From Erwinia persicina (GTDB taxonomy: Bacteria; Pseudomonadota; Gammaproteobacteria; Enterobacterales; Enterobacteriaceae), in contig NZ_JACYMO010000001.1 of assembly GCF_014838825.1 (NCBI RefSeq), positions 822,829-886,828 of the forward strand: a DNA stretch of 64,000 bases, written 5' to 3'. Within the stretch, counting starts at the first letter, position 1, and every line of letters begins with the position of its first letter. The notes under the pieces were generated by a model. It saw only the letters and a program-made list of their open reading frames with translations, was not told the origin of the DNA and searched no databases. Made by a program: the position numbers and the translations under genes. Positions 60,799-64,000 of the stretch are shown one piece after another.

Positions 60799-63630
60799 AT
60801 GGATACCAATAAAAAAACAATTTTCATATCTTATAGTTGGGACAGCGAAGAACACATATTGTGGGTTAAAAAGTTAGCTGATGAGCTTGAGCGAGATGAT
60901 GCTTTCCATGTTATATGGGATGGGTATGATCTAGATAGCCTAATTGATAAAAATCTTTACATGGAAAAATCAGTTGTAGATTCCGACTACATTTTAAATG
61001 TTAGCACATTAAAGTATAAAGAAAAAGCCAATGATCGCCAGGGGGGGGTCGGTATTGAGACCTACCTAAGCGTAAATGAACATTGGGATAATTTGGGGAA
61101 ATATAAAAAAACAAAATCCATCGTTATCCTCAAAGAAATTAACTCTACACCAACCTACCTAAAAGGTCATTTTCATTTAGATTTCACTAATGAGAAAGAT
61201 TTTGAAACAAACATAGTTAAATTAAAAAAACAATTAACTGGTGATATTTTATTTAAACGCCCAGAGAAAAGAAAACGAAGCGAGCAAATAATTGAACTTA
61301 AAAAAACCGGAGAACTAATTGGATTGTTTTACAAGAACAAAGAGATTTTAATTAATAAAACGGATTTTTCAAAAGAAAATAGAATAAAATACGAAATTTG
61401 GGAAACAAAAGATTTCACTGGAACGCCTTCGTACATAGTTACATTTCATCCAAATATAACAATAAATCAATCCATAAAAAATCTCAAAGAAGAAATATCC
61501 AATCTAAAACTGGATTCCAAGTCAAAATTCCTTATTTTAAGTCATCGTAGTATAAAGGATTTTTCAACGTTGACTAATGGATTCCAAATGGTGAATAAAT
61601 GCTACGACGAATTCATATGGGATTCTTGTGTTGATTCATCATTAAAGGATTTCCCAATCCCTGAGACAATTGATTTTTATACAAACCAAGAATTAATGGA
61701 TTTAAACAAAGATGTATTTAGAAATGCAATTACTCATCTGTCCGACATAACAAAAAACAAAGAAAATGGAAATTCCGTAAATTTAATAATAGGCTCCGGA
61801 GGAATAGGTAAAACATCTTTATGTCAATCCTTAGCAAATAAACTATCTAATAATAATAAGGTTGTTATTTATATTAGCTCTGAGGATATTAAAAACCATA
61901 TAAATGAAAGTAATGGCTTATACGGATCAGTAGAAAGTCTCTATGATTTTTATTTAATGGAAGCTAAATATTTAGAAATAGAAAATATTTTTGATAAAAC
62001 AACATTTGACGCATGTATTTTATCTGGTAAGATAATTGTGATAATTGATGGGCTAGATGAGTTTACTTCTATCTTTCCTGAGAAGTTTGATATTAACTTA
62101 TTTCTCTCTTCCATTTCCGCCTTCAACGCAGAACTTGGTGACAGTTATTTTATCTTAACAAGTAGAGATGACGTTGCATTTTCAGACATCCATCTTGAAT
62201 CCCTAAATATAAATAAACTTACTTTATTAGGTTTTAAAACGGATAACTGTAAAAATTATCTAAATCAGCGTTTCAATAAATACAGCTCTACCGATAGAAT
62301 TGTCAGCGTTATAACTTCAAAGATCGAAAATAGCTCTCTTTATGAGGAGCAACGAGTGATACCTTTTTTTGTCGATGTTATTTCCACAATGTATGAGGAT
62401 AATTTAGCTGAGGACGAAAATAGCAAGCTTCACTTTGAACTTTTGGAGTCCAACACCAGTTACCCATCCTTAAATAAGCTTAATGATCATCTTATATACT
62501 CTATATTCAAAAGAGAAAAAAGACGTCACAATTTTAGTGAGAGCCCAGAATCAATGATAAGGACATTTATTGATCTTTGCTCTGACCAGCATGATAGCTG
62601 GAAAACCTCAGACTTTTGTGAAATTATTTCAATAAACTACGATCGTGATGTCGAACTGTATATAAACCTACTTAAAAAAAATCCTCTTTTAAAAGTAAAC
62701 AAAGATATCGTCAGTTTAAGATATGGTTTTTTAAAATCCTATTTTACAACATTAGATTTATTTTATTACTTTACAGAAAAGCCAATCAACGCTACCTTCT
62801 CAAGGATCTTGTCACGCATTGGGGATGACTCTTATGAGATGAAAAGTATAATTGAATTCATATCTAACATTGATTATAAAGATAGAGTTAAAGTGATTAT
62901 AAGTGATTTAAAGTCATCTGTTGTTGAAAATGACGTTCATTATGATAAAGAGCGAAATGAAAAGCTAATAACATTAGAGAAAATGAATACTATTATTAGT
63001 AGGTTAAACGCATCATCTCCCTCGACTTTTTGTTCAATTATGATGGATATATATTTAAATGACGGGTGTATTAATAAAATGTTTATCAATGGAGATGTTG
63101 GTTATCTGGACTTTTCAAATACAACAGTAAAATTTAGCCATTTCAGAAATCATTCTAAATTTCTCAATTCAAATTTTGAAAGCGCAAGCTTTGAGTATTG
63201 CAAATTCCTAAATTGTCATAATGAGCATATCAAAAACTCTAATATTCTAAAGGCCAAGTTTGATAAGAATAGCTGTGAAATGGGGGACATTGAATATTCA
63301 ATAGATAATTTCAGCCATCAATCTGAAGTTAGTGAGGAAAGGATAAAACAAGATCTTATGAAATATTTAAGCTCATTTTTTAGAGCTGGTCGCTTTAGAG
63401 ATAACAATACAGCACATATATCTTTCTCTCAGAATATTCATAAACTTAAAGAGAGCAGTTTTAACAAAGTATTAAAACAGGAATTTCTTACTGTTTCAAC
63501 AGCAAAGAATGTTGATACATTTTATGAAATAGCGAAGGACTATAAACCGAGTGTGAGGAAATTTATCATGGATGATTTAATGGATGCAAAAATAAAATCC
63601 ATCATTAATTGGATTAAGCAAGAACAATAG
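60799..63630 (+). CDS. SEFIR-NACHT-pentapeptide NLR-like defence protein
   Basis: A 943-residue multidomain protein. Residues 6-95 form a SEFIR/TIR-like domain: TIFISYSWDSEEHILWVKKL, then MEKSVVDSDYILNVSTLKYK and QGGVGIETYL. Residues about 160-300 are unassigned. Residues 328-470 are a NACHT/STAND NTPase: Walker A IIGSGGIGKTSLCQSLANKL, Walker B KIIVIIDGLDEFTSI and the sensor FILTSRDD. A helical region follows, then a short pentapeptide-like stretch at 758-806 (DFSNTTVKFSHFRNH, NFESASFEYCKFLN) and a charged tail. Family knowledge: NACHT proteins are bacterial relatives of NLRs, and SEFIR or TIR effectors signal or degrade NAD+; so I infer abortive antiphage defence triggered by an unknown ligand. 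The gene is far more AT-rich than the chromosome and stands alone. Confidence 0.82.
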   Translation: MDTNKKTIFISYSWDSEEHILWVKKLADELERDDAFHVIWDGYDLDSLIDKNLYMEKSVVDSDYILNVSTLKYKEKANDRQGGVGIETYLSVNEHWDNLGKYKKTKSIVILKEINSTPTYLKGHFHLDFTNEKDFETNIVKLKKQLTGDILFKRPEKRKRSEQIIELKKTGELIGLFYKNKEILINKTDFSKENRIKYEIWETKDFTGTPSYIVTFHPNITINQSIKNLKEEISNLKLDSKSKFLILSHRSIKDFSTLTNGFQMVNKCYDEFIWDSCVDSSLKDFPIPETIDFYTNQELMDLNKDVFRNAITHLSDITKNKENGNSVNLIIGSGGIGKTSLCQSLANKLSNNNKVVIYISSEDIKNHINESNGLYGSVESLYDFYLMEAKYLEIENIFDKTTFDACILSGKIIVIIDGLDEFTSIFPEKFDINLFLSSISAFNAELGDSYFILTSRDDVAFSDIHLESLNINKLTLLGFKTDNCKNYLNQRFNKYSSTDRIVSVITSKIENSSLYEEQRVIPFFVDVISTMYEDNLAEDENSKLHFELLESNTSYPSLNKLNDHLIYSIFKREKRRHNFSESPESMIRTFIDLCSDQHDSWKTSDFCEIISINYDRDVELYINLLKKNPLLKVNKDIVSLRYGFLKSYFTTLDLFYYFTEKPINATFSRILSRIGDDSYEMKSIIEFISNIDYKDRVKVIISDLKSSVVENDVHYDKERNEKLITLEKMNTIISRLNASSPSTFCSIMMDIYLNDGCINKMFINGDVGYLDFSNTTVKFSHFRNHSKFLNSNFESASFEYCKFLNCHNEHIKNSNILKAKFDKNSCEMGDIEYSIDNFSHQSEVSEERIKQDLMKYLSSFFRAGRFRDNNTAHISFSQNIHKLKESSFNKVLKQEFLTVSTAKNVDTFYEIAKDYKPSVRKFIMDDLMDAKIKSIINWIKQEQ
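61041..61048 (+). repeat. G8 homopolymer inside the SEFIR coding region
   Basis: Eight consecutive G residues encode the end of Gln81, Gly82, Gly83 and the first base of Val84 in an otherwise AT-rich gene. Slippage by one base here would truncate the protein inside the SEFIR domain, so the tract could switch the gene off. GGVG is a conserved SEFIR motif, which explains the glycines but not the GGG codons. Confidence 0.8.
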
Positions 63631-63634
63631 TTTG

Positions 63635-63666
63635 TAAAGGTTACAAGAGGTTTTTCGTGACCTTTA
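63635..63666 (+). terminator. Terminator of the SEFIR-NACHT gene
   Basis: TAAAGGTTAC pairs with GTGACCTTTA (one G-T pair) around AAGAGGTTTTTC, and an AT-rich TTTATTA follows. It starts five bases after the stop codon. Confidence 0.7.
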
Positions 63667-63709
63667 TTTATTAATATGTTTCCCTTATTAATTGTATGCG
63701 GTTTGTAAC

Positions 63710-63736
63710 GTCCGCTCTTGGCACAGAGCAGACCGT
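63710..63736 (+). repeat. Island boundary motif, copy E
   Basis: GTCCGCTCTTGGCACAGAGC followed by AGACCGT, the clearest copy of the motif, with imperfect GTCCGCT...AGC(A/G)GAC symmetry. It follows the SEFIR-NACHT gene and pairs with copy C at 59590..59615. The bases from 63737 to 63956 show no convincing gene. Confidence 0.6.
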
Positions 63737-63956
63737 CAGAACTCTTTGGACACCATCTCGCTTCGAGCCGACTTTTAGATGCTTGTTCTGGATACCCGTC
63801 TTTTGCAGAGAACCTCATGGCACGATCAGCGCTTGAAGCGAAGTTTTTAAACCTGTTTTACGTAACGAGCAACTATTGGTGGTCATTCTGGTGGTCTTGA
63901 CACAAAAGGAATTCAGGTTTAGCTTACTTATTAGCCAGTTATTGGCAAAGGCGATC

Positions 63957-63972
63957 CCAGTCAGAGGAGCCA
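63957..63972 (+). repeat. Right attachment repeat (attR core)
   Basis: CCAGTCAGAGGAGCCA, identical to the tRNA-Asn 3' end, followed by a copy of the tRNA terminator arm AAAAGCCCGCTCAGG (63979..63993) that is cut by the window edge. The bases before it do not form a tRNA, so it is a partial duplicate and marks the right island end. Confidence 0.85.
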
Positions 63973-64000
63973 CATTCAGAAAAGCCCGCTCAGGTTTCCC

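Larger units (their letters stand above)
57089..63972. mobile_element. Genomic island inserted at tRNA-Asn
   Basis: The 16-bp sequence CCAGTCAGAGGAGCCA is present at 57089..57104 (tRNA 3' end) and 63957..63972, in the same orientation. The match continues after two differing bases blocks into AGAAAAGCCCGCTCAGG, the terminator arm. This is what site-specific integration into a tRNA 3' end leaves. Inside are a decayed gene end, an MFS exporter, an acetyltransferase, a serine recombinase and a SEFIR-NACHT gene, with lower GC than the flanks, extremely so in the last gene. I find no tyrosine integrase next to either end, so the island may be immobilised or depend on an integrase elsewhere. Confidence 0.85.

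Noticed and set aside
63718..63900. 60-codon open frame near the right island end
   Set aside because: It overlaps the boundary motif, has no ribosome site and ends in tryptophan-rich residues unlike any integrase C-terminus I know.
63940..64000. Second tRNA-Asn gene
   Set aside because: Only the last 16 bases match; the sequence before them has no T-arm, anticodon arm or D-arm.
1..64000. CRISPR arrays, rRNA genes, complete insertion sequences
   Set aside because: No regularly spaced repeats, no rRNA sequence and no transposase gene were seen in any part of the window.

Overview
The window looks like chromosome of an enteric gammaproteobacterium (order Enterobacterales, most likely an Erwinia/Pantoea-type Erwiniaceae). 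This rests on the GC-rich background, the Escherichia-like genes yajD, melA/melB, phnF-N, nac and cbl, and a tRNA-Asn close to nac-cbl, as in E. coli. No taxonomic search was possible, so the genus is a guess.

Layout. 1-3.1 kb: loosely packed small genes (the start of a DUF1852 gene, DUF6434, DUF3147, an acetyltransferase, yajD) and a decayed coding remnant. 3.2-8.0 kb: a four-gene peptide/nickel/opine-type ABC importer with a Zur-like palindrome upstream. 8.2-12.1 kb: alpha-galactoside use (melB, melA and a divergent AraC-type regulator). 12.2-13.7 kb: an unrecognised gene and a TetR regulator. 13.8-24.5 kb: a complete C-P lyase core, phnFGHIJKLMN, followed by phnCDEE, which has its own Pho box; phnO and phnP are absent. 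24.8-27.2 kb: an MFS exporter, an O-methyltransferase and a small membrane-protein pair.

27.4-49.2 kb is a long minus-strand nitrogen-catabolism region: hydantoinase/oxoprolinase subunits with an acetyltransferase, an Lrp-type regulator, a class III (GABA-type) aminotransferase, then an apparent 13-kb operon (47278 down to 34214) encoding aldehyde dehydrogenase, HAD hydrolase, FAD amine oxidase, a full dipeptide-type ABC importer, a second FAD oxidase, a double-GNAT protein, a 2-hydroxyacid dehydrogenase and an M20 amidohydrolase. A GabD-like dehydrogenase lies just upstream. The 13-kb operon is preceded by a sigma-54 (-24/-12) promoter with two NtrC-like sites 31 bp apart. I infer a nitrogen-controlled route that imports an N-rich compound and drains it towards succinate; its substrate is unknown.

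49.4-56.5 kb: an MFS exporter, cbl, nac (with a near-perfect sigma-54 promoter and an NtrC site) and a ribose-type sugar ABC importer. 57.0-64.0 kb: an intact tRNA-Asn followed by a 6.9-kb genomic island that ends in a 16-bp repeat of the tRNA 3' end plus a copy of its terminator arm. The island lacks a recognisable integrase. It carries a decayed ArdC-like remnant, an MFS exporter, an acetyltransferase, a serine recombinase and, as its most interesting cargo, a very AT-rich 943-residue SEFIR-NACHT-pentapeptide protein that resembles a bacterial NLR-type antiphage defence protein. Copies of a short palindromic motif (consensus near TCCGCTCTTGGCACANAGC) lie between the island modules.
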